DNA of 30,545 nucleotides from a virus. Position numbers and translations under genes: made by a program. The notes beneath the pieces are model-generated. The model saw nothing but the letters and a program-made list of their open reading frames with translations. It had not been told where the DNA came from and searched no databases. The stretch lies in IMG/VR virus record IMGVR_UViG_3300030328_001137, positions 1 to 30,545 of that record; one strand, 5' to 3'. Of the stretch, positions 21,921 through 29,285 are shown piece by piece (within the stretch, counting starts at the first letter, position 1; every line of letters begins with the position of its first letter).

Positions 21921-22126
21921 GGTAACATCCTATCTTTTAGTGTAAATCCAAAGAATACTTCAGTATTTAGTATACCAAATGACATATGATGATGATATCC
22001 TTCTTGATATCCGATGCCAAATGTAAGTAATAATATACCAAAGAATACTGTTTTAATACCTCTGTAGTCCTTTGTTTTTATAATTGCATATCTAAATAAA
22101 GGGATTCCGAATAATGTTATGTTCAT
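21917..22126 (-). CDS. Small membrane protein (69 aa)
   Basis: ATG 22126 (MNITLFGIPLF) is preferred because it forms TAATG with the preceding stop; an in-frame ATG seven codons earlier lies inside that gene. Two hydrophobic segments (about 1-14 and 24-40, TVFFGILLLTFGIGY) flank a basic loop, followed by a His-rich stretch (GYHHHMSFG) and a third short hydrophobic region. It may be an early membrane protein such as a superinfection-exclusion or host-takeover factor. Family unknown. Confidence 0.6.
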   Translation of the reverse strand: MNITLFGIPLFRYAIIKTKDYRGIKTVFFGILLLTFGIGYQEGYHHHMSFGILNTEVFFGFTLKDRMLP

Positions 22127-22467
22127 TAAGTTGCCGCCAATCCCCAAAATACAAAAGCTTTAATATTTCTTTTGCCTTTATATCCATTCATTTCTTTTAA
22201 ATGTTTTAGAAATGCACCTTTAATTTCTATACAATTCCAATTAGACCACTTTGTTCCATCTAATGTTTCTTCGTAGAAATCATCCCATTTTTTTGTTCCA
22301 TATCTTGGATGATCTTTTCTCATAAAGAATCCTTCTGATGTAGTTATTGTACCATTATAACCATCGTGTCCATATTCATATAGTTCTTCTTCAACAAGTT
22401 GATTATATGCTTCTGATGCATTTTTATATTTACCTATTTCTATGTATAATTTATCCCATGCTCCCAT
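22126..22467 (-). CDS. Conserved hypothetical phage protein (113 aa)
   Basis: GGAGGAAAC lies immediately before ATG 22467. The protein contains AYNQLVEEELYEYGHDGYNG followed by TITTSEGFFM. The Y-G-H-D-x-Y-N-G-T-I-T-T pattern recurs in hypothetical proteins of many tailed phages in my recollection. Aromatic residues (W, Y, F) and Lys are abundant; no membrane segment is seen until a short hydrophobic C-terminus (FVFWGLAAT). Function unknown. It is the first gene after the long-loop inverted repeat at 22494-22560. Confidence 0.7.
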   Translation of the reverse strand: MGAWDKLYIEIGKYKNASEAYNQLVEEELYEYGHDGYNGTITTSEGFFMRKDHPRYGTKKWDDFYEETLDGTKWSNWNCIEIKGAFLKHLKEMNGYKGKRNIKAFVFWGLAAT

Positions 22468-22493
22468 GTTTCCTCCATAATTATTAGGGAAAT

Positions 22494-22560
22494 AAAGGGT
22501 ATTACACTTGTAATCATTTGGGTACGGAGTCCAGTTGATATACTAATAGTAACACCCTTT
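22494..22560 (-). repeat. Long-loop inverted repeat A, possible terminator or RNA element
   Basis: Arms 22494-22505 (AAAGGGTATTAC) and 22549-22560 (GTAACACCCTTT) pair over 12 bp. The single non-match is A-C on + but becomes a G-U wobble in - strand RNA, so the helix is intact only in the RNA of the operon. The loop is 43 nt. On the - strand TTTATTT follows the second arm. A small nested hairpin (ATTACA-CT-TGTAAT, 22501-22514) could compete. It lies between the primase-helicase stop and the next gene. Confidence 0.6.
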
Positions 22561-22563
22561 AAT

Positions 22564-24351
22564 TTATAGTTGTTCAAACGAGAATGTTTCGTAATTGAAT
22601 GTCATTCTTACTTCAAAAGGGCTTTCATCCCTAGTTCCAAGAGTAGAAATAATCCTTATCTTTTCGTTATCGCTTTGTTGCTCAAAGCCGATTACTTTAT
22701 CAGCTTTTTGTTCGATAACAGAGTTACCTTTAAAGCTGTGAATACCAAGTCTTTCGCCATTCTCAAGTTGCTGTGCAGCATACTTTGAAATATGAGATAT
22801 ACCAAATATGATAATCTTATATTTATTTGCTAAAGACTTTAATTCTTTAATGATAAAGTTTTGTCTTTCATATTCTTCTTGGTAGTATTTAGCTGGAATA
22901 GTATCTATAGTATCTATTACCAGCATTTTAGGATTATATGTTTCAATTATCTTATGATAATCTCTTATATCAGGAGAATCATCAGTTACACTTATATGAT
23001 TCATTCCCTCTTTTAAGTATTGATCGTATTCTTCGTTCCATTCTTTAAAGTTATCTTTATTTAAGCCTATGATACATTGGAAGAATCTTCTATTTATTAG
23101 ATTCTCACCAACTTCTAAGGACATAAATGCTGTCTTTACATCTGGAACTTGAGATACAACCCATTGAACAAATGCTGTTTTACCTATTTTAGTGTTTCCA
23201 CCAAGAATAACAAGGTCTCCAGCGTTAAAGATATAATCGTCTTGTATGTCAACTAAATCTTTAAAGTTGAATGTGTTGTTATACTTTGCGTCTTCTATGT
23301 ATTGTTTGTATGTTTCGATAATTTCATCAATATTCTTTAACTTAATATTGGAACCATAATCTTTTGATTTAAAGTATTTACACTTAGGGTCACAATGTGC
23401 CTCAAGTACTTCATCTTGACAATTAAATTCATATGGTCTACTGAATGTATCTACTACAATACGTTTTATTTCTGATTTTTCAAAGTTATCAGGATATGTA
23501 TCAATCCATTGTTTTCCAAGTAACATACATTGGTCTTGAGTAAAGCCTTTTCTACGCCAAATAGATACCAGTCTTAATAATGTTATGTGCCTATTTTCAA
23601 CGGCAGCACCTTTATTAAAGATATGCTGACCGCAGGTTACATCTGCATTAGTCTGATATGTGGCGTTTTCAAGAACAGTACGTTCCTCTTTTACTTCTTT
23701 TTTAGTATGTTCCATTGGTTTCCAGATAGTTGTTACTCCGTTAACTACTGGTGGTCTATCAAATCTAAGCTCTTTACAATAATCCATTATATTATCATAT
23801 GACAATGCTAGGAATTGTGAATGAGTTAAATATGTTTTATATAGATTTGTTTTTTTATTTAGTGAGAAAGGTAAACGAATTAGCCTTTTTGAGTCGTAGA
23901 TCAAATCTATTGAATTTCCAAAGTCTCTTGCAATCGTAGCTTTTACTTCTCTTGCAATATCTGCTGATGGTTTAAAACCATATAGGTCCGGGATTACAAC
24001 GTGAAAACCTCTGCCGCTAAACCATATACTTATATGCTCTGTTTTGCAGCCTAGCTTTACTAGTTTTTTCATTAACTTATTTGTCTCTTGTTTTATATCG
24101 GTACTTTCATCTGCACCTTTATCAACATCAAAGACAATCTTGTCAATTGCTTGTACTCCCCTATATCCTTTGATACTTCCAGTATCTTTAATATGGTCTT
24201 TTATGTCTTTTTGATAAAGAAACATACTTCTGTACACTTCTTTACCAATATTTCCATCAACTATTCTTCCTACTTCGTTATATGGTACTACTTGATTTCT
24301 AGACGATACATCTCCAATTGCTACTTCGACATAATAGTCTTCATAGTTCAT
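22564..24351 (-). CDS. Primase-helicase fusion: AEP-like primase plus DnaB/RecA-like SF4 helicase (595 aa)
   Basis: Start ATG 24351 has GGAG five bases upstream; a GTG two codons earlier is possible. The N-terminal domain carries archaeo-eukaryotic primase-like motifs: FDVDKG (D75, D77), SGRGFHVVIP (S112, H117) and RLIRLPFSLNKKT (about 156-168). A Cys/His patch (NCQDEVLEAHCDPKCKYF) between about 310 and 335 may bind zinc. The C-terminal RecA-fold ATPase has Walker A GGNTKIGKT (K391) and Walker B LVIDTIDT (D480), then an SF4-like GISH segment and a late arginine-rich strand. It would unwind DNA and prime lagging strands, as T7 gp4 does, but with a non-TOPRIM primase. It is flanked by hairpins on both sides. 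Confidence 0.87.
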   Translation of the reverse strand: MNYEDYYVEVAIGDVSSRNQVVPYNEVGRIVDGNIGKEVYRSMFLYQKDIKDHIKDTGSIKGYRGVQAIDKIVFDVDKGADESTDIKQETNKLMKKLVKLGCKTEHISIWFSGRGFHVVIPDLYGFKPSADIAREVKATIARDFGNSIDLIYDSKRLIRLPFSLNKKTNLYKTYLTHSQFLALSYDNIMDYCKELRFDRPPVVNGVTTIWKPMEHTKKEVKEERTVLENATYQTNADVTCGQHIFNKGAAVENRHITLLRLVSIWRRKGFTQDQCMLLGKQWIDTYPDNFEKSEIKRIVVDTFSRPYEFNCQDEVLEAHCDPKCKYFKSKDYGSNIKLKNIDEIIETYKQYIEDAKYNNTFNFKDLVDIQDDYIFNAGDLVILGGNTKIGKTAFVQWVVSQVPDVKTAFMSLEVGENLINRRFFQCIIGLNKDNFKEWNEEYDQYLKEGMNHISVTDDSPDIRDYHKIIETYNPKMLVIDTIDTIPAKYYQEEYERQNFIIKELKSLANKYKIIIFGISHISKYAAQQLENGERLGIHSFKGNSVIEQKADKVIGFEQQSDNEKIRIISTLGTRDESPFEVRMTFNYETFSFEQL

Positions 24352-24381
24352 TATCACTCCGTACTAATTTAGTTAATAAGA

Positions 24382-24410
24382 AAGGGGAACTAGATAACCT
24401 AGCTCCCCTT
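24382..24410 (-). terminator. Strong hairpin terminator upstream of the primase-helicase gene
   Basis: AAGGGGA-A-CTAG (24382-24393) pairs with CTAG-C-TCCCCTT (24399-24410) around a 5-nt loop. The A-C mismatch on + becomes G-U in - strand RNA, giving a continuous 12-bp helix followed by TCTTATTAAC. It sits between the ssDNA-binding gene stop and the primase start, so it probably attenuates read-through from the recombination genes. Confidence 0.7.
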
Positions 24411-24424
24411 GGGATTAGAGCGTG

Positions 24425-24973
24425 CTAAAGTTGGAAATCGCTACCAACTTTTGATTCTTCAGATGATTTTTGCTCTACTGATGCATTTGGTCTATAATCT
24501 CTGACCCATTTATTCTTTACTGCATCAAGAAACTTATCTTTTAGTTTTTGGTCATCTCCAATTTTTCCGACTTCTGTCCAATCATTCCATCCTGATTTGC
24601 CGTTGTCTTTGACTCCCCAAACATAAGAAAGTTTACAAAACTCCTTACCTGCTAATTCCTCTAAAGAAGAATCGGTAAGTTCGTAGCTTTCTTTAACAAA
24701 AGAATTTTCCCAGTTAACTCCTACGCTATCAAATAATATTTTAATCTTTGTAGCTGTTCCGTTATTCTGGAAAGAACCATCTTCTTTCTTGTTAAAGTAT
24801 CCACGAAGTTTGAGTTCTGGTTGAAATTCAGGATTTCCTACATCTAATGTTAATGTAAGAATTATATCATCTGCTCTTTTCTGCCATCCCTCTTTTGGTG
24901 GTGTATATTCTACGCTAGCGTCAATTATCTTGACGTTTTTAGTAAATATACCATTATTGTTTTGTTCGCTCAT
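24425..24973 (-). CDS. Candidate single-stranded DNA-binding protein (182 aa)
   Basis: The core (about 10-150) is beta-rich with interspersed aromatics (DIILTLTLDVGNPEFQPEL, LRGYFNKKEDGSF, FCKLSYVWGVKDNGKSGW) as in OB-fold proteins. The last 25 residues are a Ser/Glu-rich flexible tail ending SDFQL, comparable with the acidic-hydrophobic tip of SSB proteins. Its ATG overlaps the ERF stop as TAATG. Position between an annealing protein and a helicase supports ssDNA binding. The family name is uncertain; a DUF669-like recombination accessory protein is an alternative. Confidence 0.6.
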   Translation of the reverse strand: MSEQNNNGIFTKNVKIIDASVEYTPPKEGWQKRADDIILTLTLDVGNPEFQPELKLRGYFNKKEDGSFQNNGTATKIKILFDSVGVNWENSFVKESYELTDSSLEELAGKEFCKLSYVWGVKDNGKSGWNDWTEVGKIGDDQKLKDKFLDAVKNKWVRDYRPNASVEQKSSEESKVGSDFQL

Positions 24974-25572
24974 TATTTACCCTCTTTTATTATTGTGTTT
25001 AGTTTAAGAATTTTAGCATCAGCCTCTTCCTTTGTAGGATTTGAGTTGATAAATTCTCTTACTTGTTTCTGCATATCTGCTCCTTTAAACTTAGGATCAC
25101 GAGATAATCTTTCAAGTTTTACGTTTTGATCTACAGTAATGTGTCCAGCTTTTGGAAGTTTACCATTTATTAATGTCTCTGGTCTGTTATCCATACTATC
25201 AGCATCTGCTGTATCATCAATAGCAAATAAGCCATTAGCTGCGTATTTACGAGCGTATGATGATGTTGCACCAGTTATCTGGCTATCATCCATACCTTTC
25301 TTGCTTACGGCTTCTCTAGCCCAGCCTGTGACTGGTATTGTATTTGTTCCATCAGATAACGACATAGTTGATTCTATATAATTAAATCCATTTACTTCTT
25401 GTATTTCATCAGAAACAGTTACTACGCATCCAGTTTCTTTAAGTAATGGTTTAAGTGCTTCAAAAATATCATCTAGATTTCTATATTTATATCCACCAAA
25501 GCTGTTTACTTTTTCTTTCTTGACCTTTAGATTGGTCTGGATATAGTTTAGTTTTTCATGTATAGTTTTCAT
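24973..25572 (-). CDS. erf: ERF-family single-strand annealing protein (199 aa)
   Basis: Residues 25-48 (GGYKYRNLDDIFEALKPLLK...GC) and about 100-125 (TGATSSYARKYAANGLFAIDD then TADAD) match the ERF superfamily: a YxYxxLxDI... start, T-x-A-x-S-YARRYAL-like helix and a downstream acidic D-D/D-x-D cluster. ERF proteins anneal complementary single strands in phage recombination and genome circularisation (P22 Erf). The C-terminal 60 residues contain helices and end NTIIKEGK. The 5' region has GAGG near the ATG and follows long-loop inverted repeat B. The length is typical. Confidence 0.85.
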   Translation of the reverse strand: MKTIHEKLNYIQTNLKVKKEKVNSFGGYKYRNLDDIFEALKPLLKETGCVVTVSDEIQEVNGFNYIESTMSLSDGTNTIPVTGWAREAVSKKGMDDSQITGATSSYARKYAANGLFAIDDTADADSMDNRPETLINGKLPKAGHITVDQNVKLERLSRDPKFKGADMQKQVREFINSNPTKEEADAKILKLNTIIKEGK

Positions 25573-25648
25573 TTATTTTCCTCTTTTTTAACCGATTAAT
25601 TTACGAAAATCACTACAATTACTCAACCTTGGAAGTTGAATAATATCA

Positions 25649-25715
25649 GGAATTAGGGATTAGCCAAGAAGGAGGACTATGTTACATAAGTCACTATATA
25701 CCAATCCCCAATTCC
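25649..25715. repeat. Long-loop inverted repeat B
   Basis: Arms GGAATTAGGGATT (25649-25661) and AATCCCCAATTCC (25703-25715) pair over 13 positions with one mismatch, which becomes G-U in - strand RNA. The loop is 41 nt. On the + strand the second arm is followed by ATTTGTTTTTT, overlapping the DUF932 stop, so antisense termination is possible. It occupies most of the 152-bp gap between the DUF932 and ERF genes. A small hairpin (CAACCTTGGAAGTTG, 25624-25638) lies between it and the ERF ATG. Confidence 0.55.
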
Positions 25716-25724
25716 ATTTGTTTT

Positions 25725-26732
25725 TTATGCTATTGTTATTCCATCAGACATCTTATCGCTAACAATTCGCTTTCCGTATAAGAACGCATCACGCTTATAC
25801 ATTGCTGATATACCAAATTGTGTTCCTTTGACCCAATCTTTATGATTTTTCTGATGATCAAAGTATTCGGTAACTGCATTATAAGCATCCCATAGGGTTT
25901 CTCCTTTGTTCCCACGACCAGACCTAAAGTTACTCTTTAGCTGGTTAAATACTGGGGTTGCAAAGTCTCTATGAGTTACTCCAAGTTTGTTCTTACCACT
26001 TAATCCACGATTACGTAAGTAAGGTATGACAACTTCGAAGTAAGCTTCTGCTTGTTTTTCGTCAATTTTGTGTTCGTGCATCCTCTTCATTATTTCATGT
26101 GCTCTGGACCAATTAGCATCAGCATCTTTTAGTATGCCTGATACTTGTTTTAATCGGTCATTTACACCAGTTGTATGTCTAATAGAGAATCTCATATCTG
26201 ACTTTTTATCTAAAGCCCAGTTTAGAGTATTAGCACATACGACTCTTACATCTGTAGGCTGTAAGTACACGGGAGTGCTGCCATCATGTGAATTCATCAA
26301 TAATGCATATTGCAATAAATCGTCATCTCCTATTTTAACAGTAGATGGCTTTTTAGCAAGTATCCATACTTTTTTGCCTTCGTCTACAGCACCAGCAGTT
26401 TCTAACGCATATCCTTTATCGAGTAAAATCTCAAAAGGTTCAAATGCATTAGTATTCTGCAGTATCTCATACTTAGCAGATACATTACCTAGTGGTGTAT
26501 TAGTATCTTTCTTAACAGTTACATAATGACCAGTTTCAAATACTGGCTCAGTAACATCATCGATATTGTTAGATAATTTATATACTGTAGGTACTTTTAT
26601 TACACTCCAATCAAGATTACCTTGAACTAATGCGTCTTCTATAGTTGGTGGTTTCTCTAGTTTGATACCTAGTTTATGCCAAGGTGTTTCTCCGACATAA
26701 AACATAGTATCATCTAATAATTGATGTGCCAT
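25725..26732 (-). CDS. DUF932 phage/plasmid-like protein (335 aa)
   Basis: The N-terminus MAHQLLDDTMFYVGETPWHK is the hallmark of the TIGR03299/DUF932 family (a G-E-x-P-W-H-x-L-G phrase). The conserved core follows: YEILQNTNAFEPFEILLDKG, AGAVDEGKKVWILAKKP, and TDVRVVCANTLNWAL with RHTTGVNDRLKQ. Members are widespread in phages and plasmids next to recombination genes, and their biochemical role is unknown to me. AAGGAGGATAA gives a strong ribosome binding site. The size fits the family. Confidence 0.85.
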   Translation of the reverse strand: MAHQLLDDTMFYVGETPWHKLGIKLEKPPTIEDALVQGNLDWSVIKVPTVYKLSNNIDDVTEPVFETGHYVTVKKDTNTPLGNVSAKYEILQNTNAFEPFEILLDKGYALETAGAVDEGKKVWILAKKPSTVKIGDDDLLQYALLMNSHDGSTPVYLQPTDVRVVCANTLNWALDKKSDMRFSIRHTTGVNDRLKQVSGILKDADANWSRAHEIMKRMHEHKIDEKQAEAYFEVVIPYLRNRGLSGKNKLGVTHRDFATPVFNQLKSNFRSGRGNKGETLWDAYNAVTEYFDHQKNHKDWVKGTQFGISAMYKRDAFLYGKRIVSDKMSDGITIA

Positions 26733-26741
26733 TTATCCTCC

Positions 26742-27233
26742 TTATGCTGCTTTTTTATTAGTATAGAAATTACGAAAATCATTCATTACTTCTTTGATAT
26801 CTTTTCCGTAATGTTCTTCTATATCATCAAAGCGTATATGATCACATATTTCATTTGCTTTACTATGTAAGTTTTTAGTTATATCAGCTTGTTCCTGTTT
26901 TCTTTTCTCAATTAATTTATTCAATTTATTTTGAATTGTTTTAATTTCTGGAATTAGCTTTAAAATACTTACAGTTGTATGTTCAAAATTATAACAATGC
27001 TGTCCATAATATTGAGCGTCTGTTATTTGATTTGAAACTCTACTAAACATATTTCTAATTAATGCATCTGATTTAGTTTTAGTTCTATTTCTATAGACTC
27101 TTTCTACTTCTTCAGCAAGTTTATTTTTATATTCATCAAATGATATTTTGGGAGTATCAGGCATATCTTCAACCAATTCTGTTTGAATATCTTTGATTCT
27201 TTTTATAAAATATCTTTTATCTGTTTCAGTCAT
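26742..27233 (-). CDS. Helical early protein (163 aa)
   Basis: A charged, Lys/Glu/Ile-rich, predicted all-helical protein with a likely coiled coil at about 92-125 (LIPEIKTIQNKLNKLIEKRK). It has one central Tyr/His/Cys patch (DAQYYGQHCYNFEH). AAAGGAGAAAAT before ATG 27233 is strong. It lies between a ParB-like gene and a DUF932 gene, nine bases from the latter's start. Function unknown. Confidence 0.7.
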   Translation of the reverse strand: MTETDKRYFIKRIKDIQTELVEDMPDTPKISFDEYKNKLAEEVERVYRNRTKTKSDALIRNMFSRVSNQITDAQYYGQHCYNFEHTTVSILKLIPEIKTIQNKLNKLIEKRKQEQADITKNLHSKANEICDHIRFDDIEEHYGKDIKEVMNDFRNFYTNKKAA

Positions 27234-27243
27234 ATTTTCTCCT

Positions 27244-28008
27244 TTATAGTGATATTAACATTACTTTATCTTCTTCTTTGGCATAATAATTATATATATC
27301 TTGTATAACAGTTAGATACTGTTGCCAATGTCTGAAGTCACTAAGTTTATCTTTTTGATAACTTAATTTTGCTATGAACCTTTTATGGTCATATTCAGGG
27401 TTAGATAAGCATTTCATTATAGCTATAACAAATCCTCTACGCTTATATCCAGAGTAATACTCGCTTACTTCACGTATTTGATTTGCTATTTGTCTAGCTT
27501 TCTTAATGCTTTTTATTTTAAAGTCTCCTTTTCTGAAGTCGTCTGCTAGTTTTCCAGAGAACATTGTTTTTCCTGATAACATTGTCTGTGTTTCATTGTG
27601 ACCAAATCCATATTCTCTTTTAAATTCGCTGTATTCTACATAATCATCATATTCTCCTGAGTCTGAATCAAGTGCTAAATCGCAATAACAATTCATAAAA
27701 GAATCTGCTGTCCAAGCTTTCATTAATATGTTTAATCTTTGAACGTCTTTTAATTTCAAACCCTTAATTATAATGTAGTGAAGTTCTAAATCAAGCTCTT
27801 TACAAGCGTGATATCTATGTTGTCCGTCAATTATTTCTAAACTTTCATTTACAATTATTGGAACAGGTACATATTCTTCTTTCATTGATATAATTAGTTT
27901 TGATAAATGTGATTTTATTACAGGTCTATTCCCCGTAATAAATGTGAACCAATGATATTCTTTTGTTTTATATACTGATGTAACTTCTTTTTTATCTTTT
28001 GGAACCAT
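27244..28008 (-). CDS. ParB/Srx-fold protein (254 aa)
   Basis: Residues 45-82 contain VPVPIIVNESLEIIDGQHRY followed by HACKEL. The I-I-D-G-Q-H-R-x-x-A motif (61-68) is the ParB/sulfiredoxin active-site GxxR box, which binds nucleotide (CTP in ParB). The remainder is helical with a K-rich central region but no clear helix-turn-helix by eye. Stand-alone ParB-like proteins in phages act as nucleases, methylation-related factors or regulators; no ParA is visible here. AAAGGAGAAATTAA precedes the ATG. Function beyond the fold is not known. Confidence 0.75.
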   Translation of the reverse strand: MVPKDKKEVTSVYKTKEYHWFTFITGNRPVIKSHLSKLIISMKEEYVPVPIIVNESLEIIDGQHRYHACKELDLELHYIIIKGLKLKDVQRLNILMKAWTADSFMNCYCDLALDSDSGEYDDYVEYSEFKREYGFGHNETQTMLSGKTMFSGKLADDFRKGDFKIKSIKKARQIANQIREVSEYYSGYKRRGFVIAIMKCLSNPEYDHKRFIAKLSYQKDKLSDFRHWQQYLTVIQDIYNYYAKEEDKVMLISL

Positions 28009-28024
28009 TTAATTTCTCCTTTAT

Positions 28025-28402
28025 TTAAAAGTCTATTGATTTATTAAGGTATACTCCATATTTATATGGATCTCCTAGCTCTTCTACGTCTTCGAAATCT
28101 TCTCCTGAACGTAGAAAAGCATACTTACTACTTCCTTTTGTTTCGTCTAATGCTGTAAGATAATCCATTACTTTAGTTACTGCATCGTATCCACCAAGTA
28201 TTGTTTCTCCATCAATAGGTGAAACTAATCTTGGATACCATTTTACTGCTGAGTAATAAAATAATGTTGTTTCTTCTTCATTTCCATAATCATCTTTAGG
28301 GCTATCAGATACTCTATCCCAATCTTCTTCTGGAATTATATCTAAAATATCTTGTTTACTTTTTCTTGGTACTACTATTACTACTTCACTTCTATAACCC
28401 AT
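28025..28402 (-). CDS. MGYRSE-type conserved phage protein (125 aa)
   Basis: The N-terminus MGYRSEVVIVVPRKSK is a recurrent start of a small phage/bacterial hypothetical family, followed by FYYSAVKWYPRLVSPIDG, a YSxxKWY-like core, and an acidic GEDFEDVEELGD helix. It looks like a ferredoxin-like alpha/beta protein. AGGAG precedes ATG 28402 directly after a terminator hairpin. Function unknown to me. Confidence 0.72.
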   Translation of the reverse strand: MGYRSEVVIVVPRKSKQDILDIIPEEDWDRVSDSPKDDYGNEEETTLFYYSAVKWYPRLVSPIDGETILGGYDAVTKVMDYLTALDETKGSSKYAFLRSGEDFEDVEELGDPYKYGVYLNKSIDF

Positions 28403-28426
28403 TTTATCTCCTATAGGTTAAAAGAC

Positions 28427-28449
28427 GGGTCCCACTTGCGATAGGACCC
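28427..28449 (-). terminator. Rho-independent terminator
   Basis: GGGTCC (28427-28432) pairs with GGACCC (28444-28449) around an 11-nt loop. On the - strand the stem is followed by GTCTTTT. It sits between the stop of the 96-aa gene (28472) and the ATG of the MGYRSE gene (28402), so it separates early sub-operons. Confidence 0.75.
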
Positions 28450-28471
28450 ATCTCTATTTATCCAGAGTACG

Positions 28472-28762
28472 CTATGCTAGATTTATAATCTTTTTTCTTA
28501 GCAAGTTAGCGTACATTAATTTTGACACCATTCTTAACACAAATAATTTCTTATTGCCTTTAGCAATTTTGTCATAAAAATGTTTGTGTTTTGCATACCA
28601 TTCTGACAGTTCTACCTCTTCCATATTCCTTATGTGGTCGAACCTAGAATATTTAGTAGGTATGTATGGTTTCTTTGCCGTTTTCTTCGGCATGTGTGTC
28701 ATCAGAGCTATCTTCAGATTCTGAATGAACTCCTGACTGTTTTCTGGTATTGATGTTGTCAT
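28472..28762 (-). CDS. Basic helical early protein overlapping its upstream gene by 110 bases (96 aa)
   Basis: The start at 28762 has a strong ribosome binding site (CAGGAGGACAAG ATG), so the long overlap with the upstream gene is probably real. The product is basic and helical: QEFIQNLKIALMTHM, a Pro/Lys/Tyr linker (PKKTAKKPYIPTKYS), then a Trp/His/Lys helix pair (ELSEWYAKHKHFYDKI) and hydrophobic basic end. A downstream start at ATG 28699 or 28693 would shorten the overlap. No family is recognised. Confidence 0.65.
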   Translation of the reverse strand: MTTSIPENSQEFIQNLKIALMTHMPKKTAKKPYIPTKYSRFDHIRNMEEVELSEWYAKHKHFYDKIAKGNKKLFVLRMVSKLMYANLLRKKIINLA

Positions 28763-29012
28763 CTTGTCCTCCTGAGTTAGTTACGTGTATTTGTACATTA
28801 CCGAAATGACTCATTGTATCGAGTAATGCAATTATTTCTGTTGCTGTTAAGCCAATTCTAGATTCCATAACAACACCTTGCAGCGTTATTTCTACATCGA
28901 ATCTTTTTCTACTGGCTACCCAGTCTATACTTTTATTTGTATAGTCTTTAGCAATGCGTAGTGCATTACTTACTGCCCACGTTACATAAGCTATAGTTCT
29001 ACTTTTACTCAT
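28653..29012 (-). CDS. Early protein with acidic disordered tail (119 aa)
   Basis: The first 80 residues form an alpha/beta domain (RTIAYVTWAVSNALRIAKDY, KRFDVEITLQGVVMESRIG, TATEIIALLDTMSHFG). The last 38 are polar and acidic (GVHSESEDSSDDTHAEENG) and are encoded in the overlap with the next gene in another frame. Its ATG overlaps the 54-aa gene's stop, with GAGGAGGAAGA just upstream. No family is recognised. Confidence 0.67.
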   Translation of the reverse strand: MSKSRTIAYVTWAVSNALRIAKDYTNKSIDWVASRKRFDVEITLQGVVMESRIGLTATEIIALLDTMSHFGNVQIHVTNSGGQDDNINTRKQSGVHSESEDSSDDTHAEENGKETIHTY

Positions 29013-29173
29013 TCTTCCTCCTCATTTTGTTGTGCATAATCACATCTTTCACAATATTGTACATCTATAAATATTTCGTAATATTCGCCTAGATTATGAT
29101 CATATTCTTGTCTTGCACTTTCGGACCACGTTAGTGGTTTATCACATTTAGTGCATATTTCTTCATTATACAT
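29009..29173 (-). CDS. 54-aa zinc-ribbon protein
   Basis: This short gene has GGAG before ATG 29173. It carries CTKC (C7, C10) and CERC (C41, C44), a classic pair of zinc knuckles separated by 30 residues, with an aromatic beta stretch (GEYYEIFIDVQY) before the second knuckle. It ends NEEEE, and its last codons with the TGA form the ribosome binding site and ATGA start of the 119-aa gene. It probably folds as a small zinc ribbon. Its target is unknown. Confidence 0.7.
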   Translation of the reverse strand: MYNEEICTKCDKPLTWSESARQEYDHNLGEYYEIFIDVQYCERCDYAQQNEEEE

Positions 29174-29192
29174 AATTACTCCTTAATATTTA

Positions 29193-29257
29193 CCAGACTC
29201 TCCCATACACGTGAACGTTGTAGTGAGGGTATCAACTCGAGTTTACACAGAGTCTGG
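29193..29257. repeat. Long-loop inverted repeat C
   Basis: CCAGACTCT (29193-29201) and AGAGTCTGG (29249-29257) are perfect 9-bp arms around a 47-nt loop that contains the palindrome AACTCGAGTT (29234-29243). On + the second arm is followed by CTTTTT, which makes a + strand terminator possible. On - it forms the leader of the 54-aa zinc-ribbon gene. Confidence 0.6.
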
Positions 29258-29285
29258 CTTTTTACAGTAAAAATTTGGGCGAACC

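Noticed and set aside
26068-26526. 152-aa + strand ORF opposite the DUF932 gene
   Set aside because: It is the antisense shadow of a well-supported family protein with a strong ribosome binding site; its own product is low in charge and has no start signal.
29193-29257. tRNA or tmRNA gene in the non-coding hub
   Set aside because: The arms and 47-nt loop give no D, anticodon and T arms, and no TTCRANY loop or CCA end is present; the other three long-loop repeats fail the same test.
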